Made by a program: the position numbers and the translations under genes
The notes under the pieces: generated by a model
What the model was told of the DNA's origin: nothing
What the model saw: only the letters and a program-made list of their open reading frames with translations
The model's database searches: none
Origin: Xiphias gladius
Lineage: Eukaryota > Chordata > Actinopteri > Istiophoriformes > Xiphiidae
Length of the DNA: 64,000 bases
Assembly (NCBI RefSeq): GCF_016859285.1
Contig: NC_053420.1
Coordinates: forward strand, 25,030,045-25,094,044
Reading direction: 5' to 3'
In this document: piece by piece, positions 24,605-64,000 of the stretch
Layout: the number at the start of each line of letters is the position of its first letter
Position numbering within the stretch: the first letter of the stretch is position 1

Positions 24605-24720
24605 TGTCTCATTAAAGGCGCTCTATCTAATGAGATTACGCTGTGGGGATTAATGGTGTGGCTAATTGATAGACACACAGCCGGAGAGGATTAAAACCCT
24701 TTAAGTCCCCAGAGGGTTTT
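24605..24720. promoter_or_regulatory. Candidate homeodomain-rich regulatory element
   Basis: Several TAAT-core sites lie within about 70 bases: CATTAAAG near 24610, CTAATGAGATTA near 24627, GATTAATGG near 24649 and GCTAATTGAT at 24661-24670. A block with palindromic character (aaccctttaag, agagggtttt) follows at 24696-24720. The texture resembles vertebrate conserved enhancers near developmental genes. This is inference only. Confidence 0.3.
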
Positions 24721-25999
24721 TTGGCACTTCAGCTGACTAATTGAAATCACAGGATTGGACACAAATATACTTCCTGACCCCATACACTGCTGTAATGCTC
24801 CTTGGTCTGAGATACAATAAAGGGACGAATAGCGGGTGTTTTATTAGAAAATTAAGCCGTATCCAAACAACAGGGTCAAAGATTAACTGCATAAATCCAA
24901 AGGGAGTCTGTTCTGCTTCATGACTCTTACTAACACTTAAAAATACATTATTCCACTGTAAAAAGTAAAGAAGGTGCAATGATTCAGTGTGCAAATACAA
25001 ACCACTCATTTCACGTACGAATAAAGATGGAAAAGCAGTGAATATAAAGCCACTATGTATAGAATTTTTATGTGATTATAGCACATTTGAAATAATAATA
25101 ATGGCATAAGTGTTTGCAGAACAAGACTAGGTCATAACCTAGTATATTAACCTGCTTGTCTTTTACTGACTGACTGCTAAAGTTACACAATCCAACACAC
25201 CACCGGAGGCACACCTCTCTATGTGTCTCAGTCAGTTGACTGCACAGCAGCTGACACAGAGGTTAATGAGCTTCTAACTTCCTCTCTGAGTGATCATTTT
25301 ACAAGTTAATACAGCCAAAATCACAGCACGGCCGTTGTCTTTAACTTATGTGTACGGTGGTTCTGTCAGACGACACTGTGGTTATAAAATCTGAGATTTT
25401 AGCCGTGGGAGCAGCAGCTTGGAAATGGCGTGGAAGTGACTTCTGGTTAGCATGTAGCCTTAACGAGCCGCGTTTCAGTCACTACTTCCTACTTGATCCA
25501 CTGTCTGACAACAGAAACAGAACCACATGTATATGAGAACAGCTTTATTAAAACGCCGTATATGTGAGCACAGAGAGTAGTAAACAGATAAAGGGCTGGA
25601 ACCGGCTGACACTAGTCAGAATGCAAATACTACGAAGGGATGTCATGATTGCGCTAATTAGCATATTACGTCATCTAGTGACAATTCACGACTTTTCCTG
25701 CAGGCTTTAGCTACATTCTAATGAAAGTGGTTGTTTACATGGTTCCACAATAGTTTTCAACTACGAGGTCCAGCCATATACTAGGTTTCAAACTAGTCTT
25801 GTTGGTACTACCACTGCGGTGTGCAAATTTCAGAAATGTTTCAATCATTCAAGTCTAAGAAATCTGTAATAAGTAATGATTTTAAAAGGCTCATTGTAAT
25901 TTACTGCTTTGAGTAACATTATATTTGAAATGACAACTGTTGAACCAACACGGCTATGAACACCTCATCATGATGCAGGTAGGGAATATTCAGAAAAAG

Positions 26000-27724
26000 A
26001 TGGCACATTTTCAAAACATGTCTTGTTTATTTTCTAAAGCACACATCCAGTATCTAGATGAATGAGTAAAAGAATTCCAATTCACTGAATAATAGAACAA
26101 CTATCAGCAGGCATGGCTAATGACCCTTCCACTGTCCCGAGGCCAGGGGCCAACAGGAGGAACACGTCTGTCAGAGACAATACAGAGTGAGAGGGGAAGG
26201 CTATGTTTTATATATAAAAGGAGTGTAACAAAGTGTTTTTAGAAATGAAAAATAGAGCAAAACTGAAACAAAAAATGTTTAAGCAGGCATCTTAAAAAAA
26301 CGGTATTACGCTTCAACAGAAGACGAAGAAACAAAAATGTCCACATTTTAAAAATGAACAGGCCAAAAATCCTCTAAGCCCGTTGAAGAGCTAGAGAAAG
26401 AGAGCAGCAATGTTTATGTCATCAATACTTCAAAAATAGGTATCTTACAGTATTTTTATTTTCTCAGTGTCTTTATACAGAGTATATTCATATAGTTTCT
26501 GCTGACTAATTTCACATTCTCACCACATAGTAACAAGTGCTTTGAGTAAAACATTTTTGAAAAAAAAAAAATCATGCACCTTTTAGTAGTTTTGATGGCC
26601 TATAAAAAACGGGAATGTTCAAGGCGACAAAAAAATCTTTCTCAGATGCCTTTGTTCCTAGTCATTTTGAGTTCCACTTTCTTACACTGTCTGACTAATC
26701 AGATCATGCCTACATAAGCTTTACACTGTGGAGAAAGCAACACAAAACCATACAGGGCAGGCAAGCGTCTCAACATAAAGGCTCCTAAACTCATGAGTCC
26801 ACAGAGGAAAGGCAGGCATTCTCCACTAAATTAGAAAACCCCCACATGTATAAAAATGGTCTCACACAATGTCAGCGTGTTGCTGTAGTTGTGTCGACAG
26901 GTGATGCTTGTGAAAGTCAAACTGAGCAGGTCCTTGGAGAAGAGGGTTGTCATCCCCCAAAACAACTCTTATTGGCTTCTTTTAGGCCATAATTCATTGG
27001 GTTATGATATCCGATAGTCTGCCCTGGTTGTGTCCTTCCCTCCTGGGACTGGCTGCTGGGGTTGTTCATCTGCACCACTGTGAAGGGGAGAGGAGAGTGA
27101 CAGGCAGGGGTGGCTTGAGGAGCGCAGGGGGGCGACGCGAGAACGTGCCTCCACTGTACTGCACAAATGGCAACCGATCCTGAGATAGCAGGAGTCTGAT
27201 ACAAAAACACACCACAAAAGGCACTTTATAAAATGACAGTGCTTCTGTTCTAAGGAAATTCAAGTTGACAGAGTGAAAGAGAGAGTCAGAGAGCATCTTC
27301 CCAAAAACATTCTCCTCAGTGTGAGACTAAAACAAGAGATGGTTTTGTTTTAACAATCAATCAAAGCATAAATTCACTACCTGTGTCTCTCACGACTGCC
27401 TTGATTTGTCCCCAGAGAGCTCCGGGTCCAGCAAGGTGAGAGAACAACAAAAATAAAAAAAATTAAAAATTAAAAACAGAAAACATCACACTACAAACTC
27501 GCCACTAAAAAGTATATAGCCAGAATACAGTTGCGTTGCAGCGGAATTCATGTTTACGGGCTTGGTCGCTGTGAGCAAACTAACGCAGCCCATGTAAGGG
27601 TCCAGTCCTCACATGTCTACCATGGAGCCTGTGTTATGTTCTTGGCCCCTGCCCATGGTCCATCCATCCAACCCTGCCTCTCCCGACCCCTGCCGCAGCC
27701 CCGCCCAGCCCCCCTGCTCCGCTC
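26000..27724 (-). other. cdh4: cdh4 3' UTR
   Basis: Sequence downstream of the cdh4 stop. Minus-strand AATAAA signals lie at 26455-26460 and 26026-26031, giving a UTR of roughly 1.3-1.7 kb. The open frames at 26950-27296 on this strand have no homology I recognise and fit UTR chance frames. No repeat was seen. Confidence 0.6.
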
Positions 27725-55295
<27,571 letters not shown>

Positions 55296-57239
55296 CTGTG
55301 GAGAGAAAGTTAGTTAGCTAGGAAGACTCCGATTGGGGTAGAAGAATCTGAAAAGCAGATGACATAAGCCCATCGGTACACACAGCACAAGAGGAGGTCA
55401 AGATGGGAAAAAGCAAAGAAGAAAAACAAGCAGACGACGTTCATTAGAATACAAAGATGTGCTTTTCAAGGTCCTTCGCACGTATACATTTTGAAAATAC
55501 AGCATACTGAAGGTTTTTGTAAGCCTGTTACTGTTAATGAATGTGTAGAAAATATCAAAGAGGAGGAAGAGAACTCAGAGAAAATGCCAAAGACAAAAAG
55601 CCCATTTATAAACAAGAAACAAGTCAATCAGACTTTGCAAATTGCTGTGACATTCTCTGTTCTTTGGGGAGCCACTTTTAGTGTGAGAGCTATTACAGAG
55701 CAGAGTACAAAAACACAAATAAAATTTGCTGAATAAGCCCCTATTTTAAGCTGTGCTGTTTTGTCCTCTGTAGATAGGCAAGTTAGTGGGGCAAAGTTTC
55801 TACCTCTGCAAAGTCCATTTAGTAATGAGCGGCGCTGGGTCTTATGCCATTTCCACCATCCATTATTTCGGCCTTCAGTGTACCGTGGCTGCCCTTAATG
55901 CTCCCATGCTCTGTCCCTATTTGTCTTAGAACCACAGATAAACACTGCCATTTAAGGCAGACAGCACAGAGGTGGTAAGGAGGAGGGAGTATGTGTGTAA
56001 GTGTGTTGGTAAAGAGTGTAAGTATGTCTGTGTTTACTTACAAGTACGTGTGTGCATCTGTATGCGTGTGCTTGTGTGTGTCCTCGCAGCACGTATCAGG
56101 GTGACAGGGGCCTGTGTCCCCGCATCTTCCCTGAACAGAATTATTGATTTGCACAAGTTTGTCAGCTGGACTCACAAATGCGAGCAGGCAATTAGGAGCA
56201 CTTTGTGCTGGAAAGAGGAGAGATCACCTCGCCTCTCTCACAGGGTTCTGTGAAAATGTCACTTTCCATCAGGCAGCCATTTACAGGCTGCTGCCGCCGC
56301 TGCTGCTCAGAGGAAAAAGACTGTCAGCTCGCAGGAGGGGGACAGCAGAGTGAAGAGACAGCTGAAGCACGAACATGCTTGAATGAGAAGACATTATGAC
56401 TAGAGAAAAACATCAGAGGAGGGAGACAAGGACATAGGAGCTGAAGTGTAAAAAAGGGACAGGGAAGCAGAGAAAAGGAGAAAGTGGTAATTGTACTGCC
56501 TACATGTTAGATTGCCTTGTCTAAATGAATTAGACAATTTTTATAAAATTTCTGATGGATTTTAAAAATAAAGCACTATTTTCATGATATTGGCCACCAA
56601 AATGTATCTCAGCAAACTAATGCATAAGCACTCTGGTTACCTAAGTGGACATCGAGGTGGGTGGTGGGTACCATGTGGAGGAGGCACGAAACAAGCAGTG
56701 TTCAATTATCACATCAAAGGCAATCAGAAATTTTGGCAAAAACATGTCTTGTACGTTTTAGAGTACAGCAGAAGTAGGAAATTCAAGTTTTGCTTCACCA
56801 CCTTTCAAATTACAAATGTAAATGTCTCAGGGGAAGCAGGAGAGCTGCTGGATTTGTGGCAGATTTGGCGGTCCCCTGTGGGCCTGAGCAGTTACAGGTG
56901 TCTCCATTCCCATAATTGGGTCTAGATGGCACCATCATTCCTCTGACAGCCTGTATGGACAGGATAATTGTGGCCTCGAATTTCTATTTCAAACTTCATT
57001 AAGTTTCAAAGCAGGATTTGTCACTTTGTCCAGCAAGGAAAAGGAAGAGAGTCCAAAGAAAGGCAGGAAGAAGAAAAACAATTACTGCTGTTCCACTGAG
57101 GACAGCATCAATATATAATTAACCTTTCCAGTCTCGTAGGGAGGAAGAAGATGTGATATTGAATCACATGTTTGCGCTGCAACCTTTCATTTCAGTGAGG
57201 AGGATTCAGTGATATGATGATGGTGCGCTTTTAGATCCA

Positions 57240-57460
57240 AAGCAGGATGGCCATGCCTGAAATGGTTAATCTCTGAGCCAGTTTAATTCCTCTTTAATTT
57301 GAACACTAATTCCAAATCCTAATTGCTTTTCCGCCAAAATCACTGGGGCTGAAAATTTATCTGGTTGGCCATTTTATTCACGTGACTGGAGATCACGGTG
57401 AGGTCTATCTGCACCCTAAACATTAGTCAGCCAGAGTCAACATCAGCCTGCCAATTAGAG
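57240..57460. promoter_or_regulatory. Candidate conserved noncoding element
   Basis: Non-repetitive stretch with several AATT/TAAT cores (gtttaattcctctttaattt, cctaattgctttt, cattagtcag, ccaattagag) embedded in balanced-composition sequence. Inference from texture only. Confidence 0.25.
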
Positions 57461-59425
57461 AGAATATGGAGAAAAAAGAAGAAGATGGATATAGATAGAC
57501 AGACAGAGCAGGAATAGGGAGATAGGCAAACACAGATGCAAAGATAGGAAGCCGAAGAGGAAATTGCAAGGCCGAAAAAGAAAGTCAAAATGAGAATATA
57601 TGGTAGGCGCGAGGGCTTAAAAAGTTCATGAAAAGAAAAAGTGCAAGGGAGTGAAAAAGCAGGGGATGTATGTTATAGGAGGATAATAACGCTCATCAGT
57701 GGAGGGAACACAGAAGTTGGCTTGTAAAAGGAAAGAGTGGTCGTGGTACAGTAGATAGAGAGAGAAAAGGAGATTTAGAGGTTGAGAGGTATAAAGGAGG
57801 TAAGAGAAAGGGTTGAAACCCGGTGAATCTTGGTGGAAGTGATGAAGGGGAAACCTATTGTTCACACGAAACCCTCTAATGGAGGACACTGCTCTCTGAG
57901 AACACAAGGACACAGTCCCAGCATTAAAAACCATTCACTACAGATCAGAAAAAAGCCAGATCAAATGAACAGAAAGCTTTTTGGAACCTTGTTCTTATTA
58001 TTGCATGCTAGCCATGCCTGTGGATCCTTAACTACTTAATCCTATTAAGGGTCAGAGGGGCTTGAACCTGTACCATTGTGAATGGCAAAGTGCGAGGAGT
58101 AAGTTACTTCTCACGTCAAGCATTTCAGTTGCAGTAAAAGTCCTGTTCAAATTCCTACAAAGACAATGGTAGGTGAATTGCAGTTGGAACACACCCAAGG
58201 CTTGGATACACCTAAAATTTGTCTGGTTGCACCACTAGTACAAGAGACAAGCAGTTGCAATAGCATATGACTGGTTCTTTATAGAGGCATTCCACTTATT
58301 TTACACATGAAGATCAGTTTACTTTTCATGTGAGGAACTACTGCACCTTTCACCTTTTTCACCTACAAACATTTGTATAATAGCTCTGTTGAAGCTTTGT
58401 CAATATGATGTCATCGGGGTGACCTCTGCTTGGATATGGAGACTTCAAATGTTCAAAAGAAAGCCTGTGTTACCAACTAGGGACGTGTATTGTAGTTTGA
58501 AATAAGCAACTTCTAACGAAAGACGCTACTGAGTAGCAAATATAGCAATTGTAGATTCCATTATTTTTGATCCATTCTAGGGACTAAAAGTCAAGATAGT
58601 ATTTTGAAGTTATCCAGATGAATATTTAGCATATTATTAGGAAAACAACTTTCATATGGAAATTTACAAAAGCAAAAAATACATCTGGAACCAGCAGCTC
58701 TTACCTCTCCGCACCTCAACCAAAGTTCCACCCCTTTTGTTGCTAGTTCATTTGCTATTCTCATAGGGGGATCACCTCATTGGTCTGTCTGAGAGAAAAA
58801 AACATGTTCCTGGGGTTTTCTGTACATTAGATAAAGGGGCACCTACTACGTATTGGATAGAAAGAATTGAGCACCCTTAATGTATCAGCTCAACCATGAT
58901 AAAATGATGATTATTTTGTAAACACTCAACAAAGGTCCAATGAGGTTTTGATAGCATGCCAATGGCAAAACACGCTGCTTGGGAAAACTCACCGAAAGTA
59001 AACTCTCATAGATAACTCTAAAGATACAATGGATTTGCAGCTTTGCATCGCGTGCCTGTAGGAACAACCTGATAAAAAAAAAAAAAAAGGTAAGTGACAC
59101 AGAAAACATCCTTTATACTGAGGTGGCAGTGCTAACCACTGACCCTATGTGTCAATAAAACTGTTAATGTGGCCCTGAGGTGTTCTCTAAATGGCACTAT
59201 CCCATAACTGGTCTAACAGTAAAAAGCACAGTGAGAAAAACCTGATCTAACAGACACAGTCCAACACACTGAGTGCAACACTGGTGTGCTCCTCCACCTA
59301 TACTCACTTCCATCACTCCCCTCCTATGCCAATCATTAATTATACCCCCTGGCTAGATGGAGAGAGGAAGTCTCTTAAATCTCTCTCTGCAACTGTTAAC
59401 AAACTCATCAGAGAGAGAGGGAGGA

Positions 59426-59447
59426 CAGAGAGAGAGAGAGAGAGAGA
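59426..59447 (+). repeat. (GA)n microsatellite
   Basis: About eleven GA units in an intronic purine-rich stretch. Confidence 0.9.
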
Positions 59448-62400
59448 CGCAGCACCCCTGTCCCCCCTTAGGAGGGCAAATTGACTGTGAGAGAAAGCAC
59501 TCAGCTGCTGGTTTTGATCTCACACTCTCATTTCAGAAGGCCTTTTTGAGAAAGATGGTCCATAAAAGGGAACAACTTGCTGTTAGAGTCAGGAAGTGGG
59601 GAGGGAAGGAGGACAGAACATCACAGGGCAGGTGTTCTGAGTACACTGCAGCCTCTGAACACAAGAGCTTTCTGGAGGAGTGACGCCATGTCGACAAATC
59701 TTTATCTGAGGCCCCTTAACATGACGCAAGTGCTGTGTCATGTCACAGTCTCGAAGATTTTAAAGAGTTTCAGATCATTTTGGTAACCTTATTCAAAAAG
59801 GCACTGGTATTTCATGTGTTTTTTTTTAATTTAGCGTATGTACTGTATGTAAGCCTGAGCTTATAGTTTACGTAGAACTACCATAAGAAGCTATTTGCAC
59901 ACATTTATCAGGTTTAGCAGGTTCCCCAGGATTATCTTCCCAGTTTCACACCAAATCTCATTTTTTCTTCATTAACAAGAACTGAATGTGATCAGCTAGT
60001 GCATTTTGTCACGTACTGTTTTGTAAGGTTTGATTACCAGCACAAATTAAATTCTATTAGTCACAGGTTTGTTTGGTGCTGAGCGTGGGCCACGGTGGCA
60101 GAAAGTGACAAATAAAGCCGTTTCAAACAGATCCTGGCCGACAGTTTGATCGGATCTCTCCCTACGTAACATCTGGTGACGGTGATAAGGGCGGTTCCCC
60201 GTAGGTCTCCCTCTTTGATGGCTTTCACACAGTGCTAGATGTGAAGATGTGTTGTAATGCTTCAGAGAACCTTTGATATCTGGGTCTGTAGATACAGAAT
60301 GTGATACTACCGCAGCTTTATACACATCTCCCCTTTGCATGGCATTTAGAAAAATAGAGGCCTTGAATTATAAGGGTTTGTTGCTATTACACTAATTTTT
60401 CAAAATATTACAAATGTTAAACATTCGAACAGTTTCTACAGACTAAGACTATTCCTTGTGCACACCGCAGATGAAGAGCATACTTCCCTTTGTGCACAGG
60501 GTTATTAAAAATCTTTCTCACTGGTGTGGTAGAAAACTTCATAATGAACTTTTCTACTTTTCATGTGTCATATTTCATCTTTCAGCTAAGACACTGGCGA
60601 TAAAAATATCTTCAATTAACGTTCTATTGGGATGATGGAGCATGAGCACTGAATTGGCTGCACGCCATCAGCACATGATTTTAATATATTAGAAGTACTT
60701 TAATTTGTATAAATTCGCAAATGTTTTGATAAAAACAGTACGACTGAGTTGTACAACCTTTTTTAAAGTTTTAGGAAATTGCACTTAACAGTCGTGGTAT
60801 CTGGCCAGGCAGACAACTTCCTTTTTTTGCCAAAGGTTTAGACATCTCTGCTGCTGAGACTTCTGTCACCATGCCCATACAAGTAAAGGGAATAAACTTA
60901 GTTTCTGGCGCTTCAAAGCATTAAGAGGTAAGTGAGAAAATATGTTTTTAATTGCTTGTTGGTTTTCGATTTCGGGAGAGTAAGTGTAAACAACATTTTA
61001 TGTCACAAGTTTCACGATTAGCAACAAACCGCTCAACTATTGCATTGCTTATTACCCTGAAATTTCAAATGAAAAGCTCATCTGTGCTGTTTCTTTCCAT
61101 TTACTATTGAGTTCTCTGTGTCCTAATAGGTACATGCAGCAAATGGCATCAGTAATGCTTTTGAAAACCCACAACATGTCTATAACTGTACTACATGGCA
61201 TATCATTATGCAGTGATAGATATGAATATTCTTTGATGTTTCACCACTGGTCTGAACTGCTGTGGGTGGTGTGAGACAGAGAATTTAGGTATTCCAGCAG
61301 AATCACTCCCTAGAGCAGCACCTGTCACCCGCAATGCTGTGACAGCTTTCAACACACCACCTGTTGCCAGGATGGAAAGAGAATGTCACCTGGGGTAACA
61401 CCTCAGGGATTTTCATGGTCGTCTTTTGATTCCACAGAGTAGTCTAAGCCACATAGAAATGCAGGATGCACACTAGAGGATCTGTGAAGCTCCGCAGAGA
61501 TCTCGTGGCTCTTTTTGATAATCAGTGAAAATGTCAGTCGACTTATGTGTGATATGAAGCTTAAATAAATGCATAACACAACATTTAACGAAGACATTTA
61601 TAGTATAATACTGTGAGAGGCAAGGAGAAGTGCCAGGGTCAAAAACAGTGATTAACTGAGGTGTTCTTCAGGCGAGGCACAGGTAAAGAGAGAAAGGGTG
61701 AAAAATCTGGAGAATTTGAGGTACTTCCAATCCAAAACTAAATAGACTAAACAGATTTTTCTCAATCTTAGTTCAGGAAGGTCATTTATGAATGTCAATA
61801 TTTTTGGTTGTTGCCTTAGATTTTGTGATTCTATGTAAATAAATGTGTATACAAAGTAATTGAGTCAAAATCAGAAGTAACATTAATTAATGTACATTAA
61901 CCTGAAGTGCATATCTTCTAGTTGGCTGTGTATCCCATTCTCTTACTGGAGGGTTGGAATTGTTGCAGCTGGGTATAAAAATCAACTTCAGCAAAACTGT
62001 GCAACATTTAACTTGAGGTCTAAAGTGGGTCCATTAATAGTGAATAAAGGATTTAATTGGCTGAGGATATATTAAAGGCTTAAATGGGCCAGAAAAGTAT
62101 AAAATGTCTCCTTGAACCTATACTGAAGATGAATCACACTCATTCTTGTTTTCTTCCACTAAACAGGCAATTACGCCAACATGGCTTTGCAGCCTATTTT
62201 GCTAATTAAAATTCATCAATTCAAAGACCAATGACTGAGCTCCACGCACACAATATGCTTTGTTGACACCAAATTCAACACCTGACACTGTGTGCTCCAC
62301 AAACAAATGTTACTTGGCGTTGATTGCTTAATGAAGAGCAGAGCAATTATACTGTACATAGTGTAATATGTTTGTTGTTATTTGGTAAAACAGATTGCAG

Positions 62401-62590
62401 TCTGTTAAAAAAAAAATTAAATTCAAAGATTTTTGCTGTTGCATGTGCTCATTTTAAACTAAGCAGAGAGTATAGAGTGAAAAACACAGAGAGTAGCTTT
62501 TGGAATGTCTGGTTGCCCTCACTAATTAGGAGCTCTGTATATAGACCCACGCTCCACTGAGGAGTAACCAGTACTCTCTCTCTCTCACCG

Positions 62591-62616
62591 ACACACACAC
62601 ACACACACACACACAC
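62591..62616 (+). repeat. (CA)n microsatellite, short
   Basis: Thirteen AC units preceded by a short TC run (62573-62587) and followed by imperfect CA/CG sequence. Confidence 0.95.
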
Positions 62617-64000
62617 GTGCACATACGCACACAAAGTCAATCCCATACTCCCTCATCCATACATGCACGCACACACGCACCACATGCTTTCCTATATTGT
62701 TTACAAATTCCCCCTGAGATTTAACTGCAGAAGAACATCTGAACACTATGAGGAGAAACATGGGTCCTTGGGGTCTGATAGTTAGAACAAGAGTTCTTCC
62801 AGTTGAGACATGAGAGTTTCTTGCACATTTTTCTCTTGTCTCTCGCTTGGCACTGACCGCAACTTTGTTCCCTGATCTGGAGGGAATGTCTACATCTCTC
62901 CATGCTCTGCAGGATCCAATAATGATACATCCAGCCAAGACACTGTAACACAAATATCTCGTGAGTTTGCTCTCGTCTGAACCAACCCAAAACTTCAGGT
63001 CACGCCAATTCACAGCTCAGAATTTTGGTTCATTGTTCAAGTCCCAGTTTATTTCTAGGCCACTGGAAGTGAGATTGAAAAATGAAGGTGTCCTGATGGA
63101 AAAATATTGCATTTGATTGGGTGACCTGGCACTAAATGCTCTCAACTTCAAGTAGGGTAATGCACAAAGCCTCAAACTGTTTTCAAAAGTTAGACGTAAA
63201 AAGCATCCTTAAGTAGTAAGAGACTGTACAGTGCAGTATTTTTTTTATCTTAGACGTTTTAACCATAAAACCTTTAAGCTATTCATAAATAGATTATTAC
63301 GGTAATAATCGTCTGCAGAGCACATTGCAGAGTGCAGAAGTTAGTGCCAATATAAGTGGTGATTTTCTGTGCATTTATTTAAGTTACATTACACAATTTA
63401 TACTGTACAATTGTAAATGATTATATGTTTGCCTTTATAGGTATTTTATGGCTTTCAATATGACTCAGCCCATCAGAAATGAACAAAGAGTGCAGTCTGA
63501 GCTCATATTGTCCTCCTATAACACAAGGGGACAGCACTTCCTGTTCACTTCTTCTTTCTTAGTTCTGAGCTTGTATGATAGGTTAGCTGAATCTGATACG
63601 TGTATAGGAAAGTGTGGAAACTGTTATATACAAATCCCCACAACTATTTGTTAAGGCAATGGTTCCCAACTTGGAGGTCCGGACCACCAAATCAGGTCGT
63701 AAAATAAATCTGATAAATCTGAGTCACGAGGTGATTAACAAGATAGGAAGGAAGATCAGAAGACATAGTTCTGCTACAGGCTTTTCTCTAATCTTTGTTT
63801 TTTTCTTGTTAAATATTTAATTCTTTACTTCTTCAGGCATCTAAAAATATTCAAATGAAAACAATCTGCGAGGGGAAAATCATTGCTCACAGACATTTAC
63901 AACTGTGGTGAGGGATTGTAAGTGGACACTGCTTCATTAAGCCACTGCGATAAAGCATAGTGATTTTTTTATTTGATACAATCAGACTGTCAACCAATGA

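Larger units (their letters stand above)
18501..25999. other. taf4-cdh4 convergent intergenic region
   Basis: About 7.5 kb with no gene. Open frames here are short or pyrimidine-rich (24282-24694) and show no domain. It contains two dispersed repeat copies (21330-21620, 23105-23300) and two stretches with dense homeodomain-type sites. Additional minus-strand AATAAA signals at 25544-25549 and 23852-23857 leave room for a longer cdh4 3' UTR. Confidence 0.6.
55296..64000 (-). other. Upstream cdh4 intron, at least 8.7 kb, no further exon seen
   Basis: I looked on the minus strand for the EC1/EC2 exons and did not find them. The region contains low-complexity GA at 59426-59447, CA at 62591-62616, a candidate regulatory stretch at 57240-57460, and an open frame at 62585-63013 (minus) that is partly CA repeat and has no recognised domain. 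Large 5' introns are usual for classical cadherin genes. Confidence 0.6.

Noticed and set aside
24282..24694. Open plus-strand frames of 86-123 codons in the taf4-cdh4 interval
   Set aside because: They come from a pyrimidine-rich stretch (Ser/Leu/Phe-rich translation) with no recognisable family.
26950..27296. Overlapping minus-strand frames downstream of the cdh4 stop
   Set aside because: They lie in the cdh4 3' UTR, have no homology and mutually exclusive frames.
55296..64000. Search for cdh4 EC1, propeptide or signal-peptide exons
   Set aside because: No frame with an HAV-type adhesion motif, DMNDN linker or classical cadherin propeptide was found on the minus strand, so these exons are assumed to lie beyond the window.

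Overview
This window is nuclear DNA of a ray-finned fish, most likely a percomorph-type teleost. Coding exons are short and split by GT-AG introns. Dinucleotide arrays such as (CA)n are long and frequent. Tc1-like transposons and several dispersed repeats of teleost type are present. No bacterial-style operon, CRISPR array, phage or complete virus-like gene was seen.

Three protein-coding genes can be rebuilt exon by exon. From left to right they are lsm14b (minus strand, 8 coding exons, complete at 371 codons), taf4 (plus strand, 15 coding exons, 853 codons from the first usable ATG of the main frame), and cdh4, the R-cadherin gene (minus strand, the last 10 coding exons; the 5' exons lie beyond base 64,000). 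The order and orientation, with lsm14b and taf4 divergent and taf4 and cdh4 convergent, match human 20q13.33 (LSM14B-TAF4-CDH4). This supports both the paralogue assignments and ancient synteny.

Layout: 1-633 lsm14b 3' UTR; 634-2847 lsm14b; 2848-3260 its CpG-rich promoter; 3334-4485 a decayed Tc1-like transposon with a duplicated flank; 4558-4797 two interlocked inverted repeats; 5190-5346 the taf4 promoter (CCAAT box, NRF1 site); 5347-5538 a small frame that looks like the decayed ancestral N-terminus of TAF4; 5774-17235 taf4, whose last intron carries a second, better preserved but broken Tc1 element (14930-16245); 17236-18500 taf4 3' UTR; 18.5-26 kb the taf4-cdh4 intergenic region, with two dispersed-repeat copies and possible regulatory elements; about 26.0-27.7 kb cdh4 3' UTR; 27725-55295 cdh4 exons in very large introns; 55.3-64 kb part of one more large cdh4 intron.

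The genes do not act as one pathway. LSM14B is an mRNA-repression factor of P-bodies, TAF4 is a TFIID subunit, and CDH4 is a classical cadherin. They are neighbours by inherited synteny. The most unusual observations are the apparent loss or remodelling of the TAF4 N-terminus into a separate upstream frame, a roughly 15-residue gap inside the LSM14B DFDF region, the structure of the two Tc1 elements, and pairs of repeat copies that can be recognised from within the window. I found no convincing new multi-gene system.
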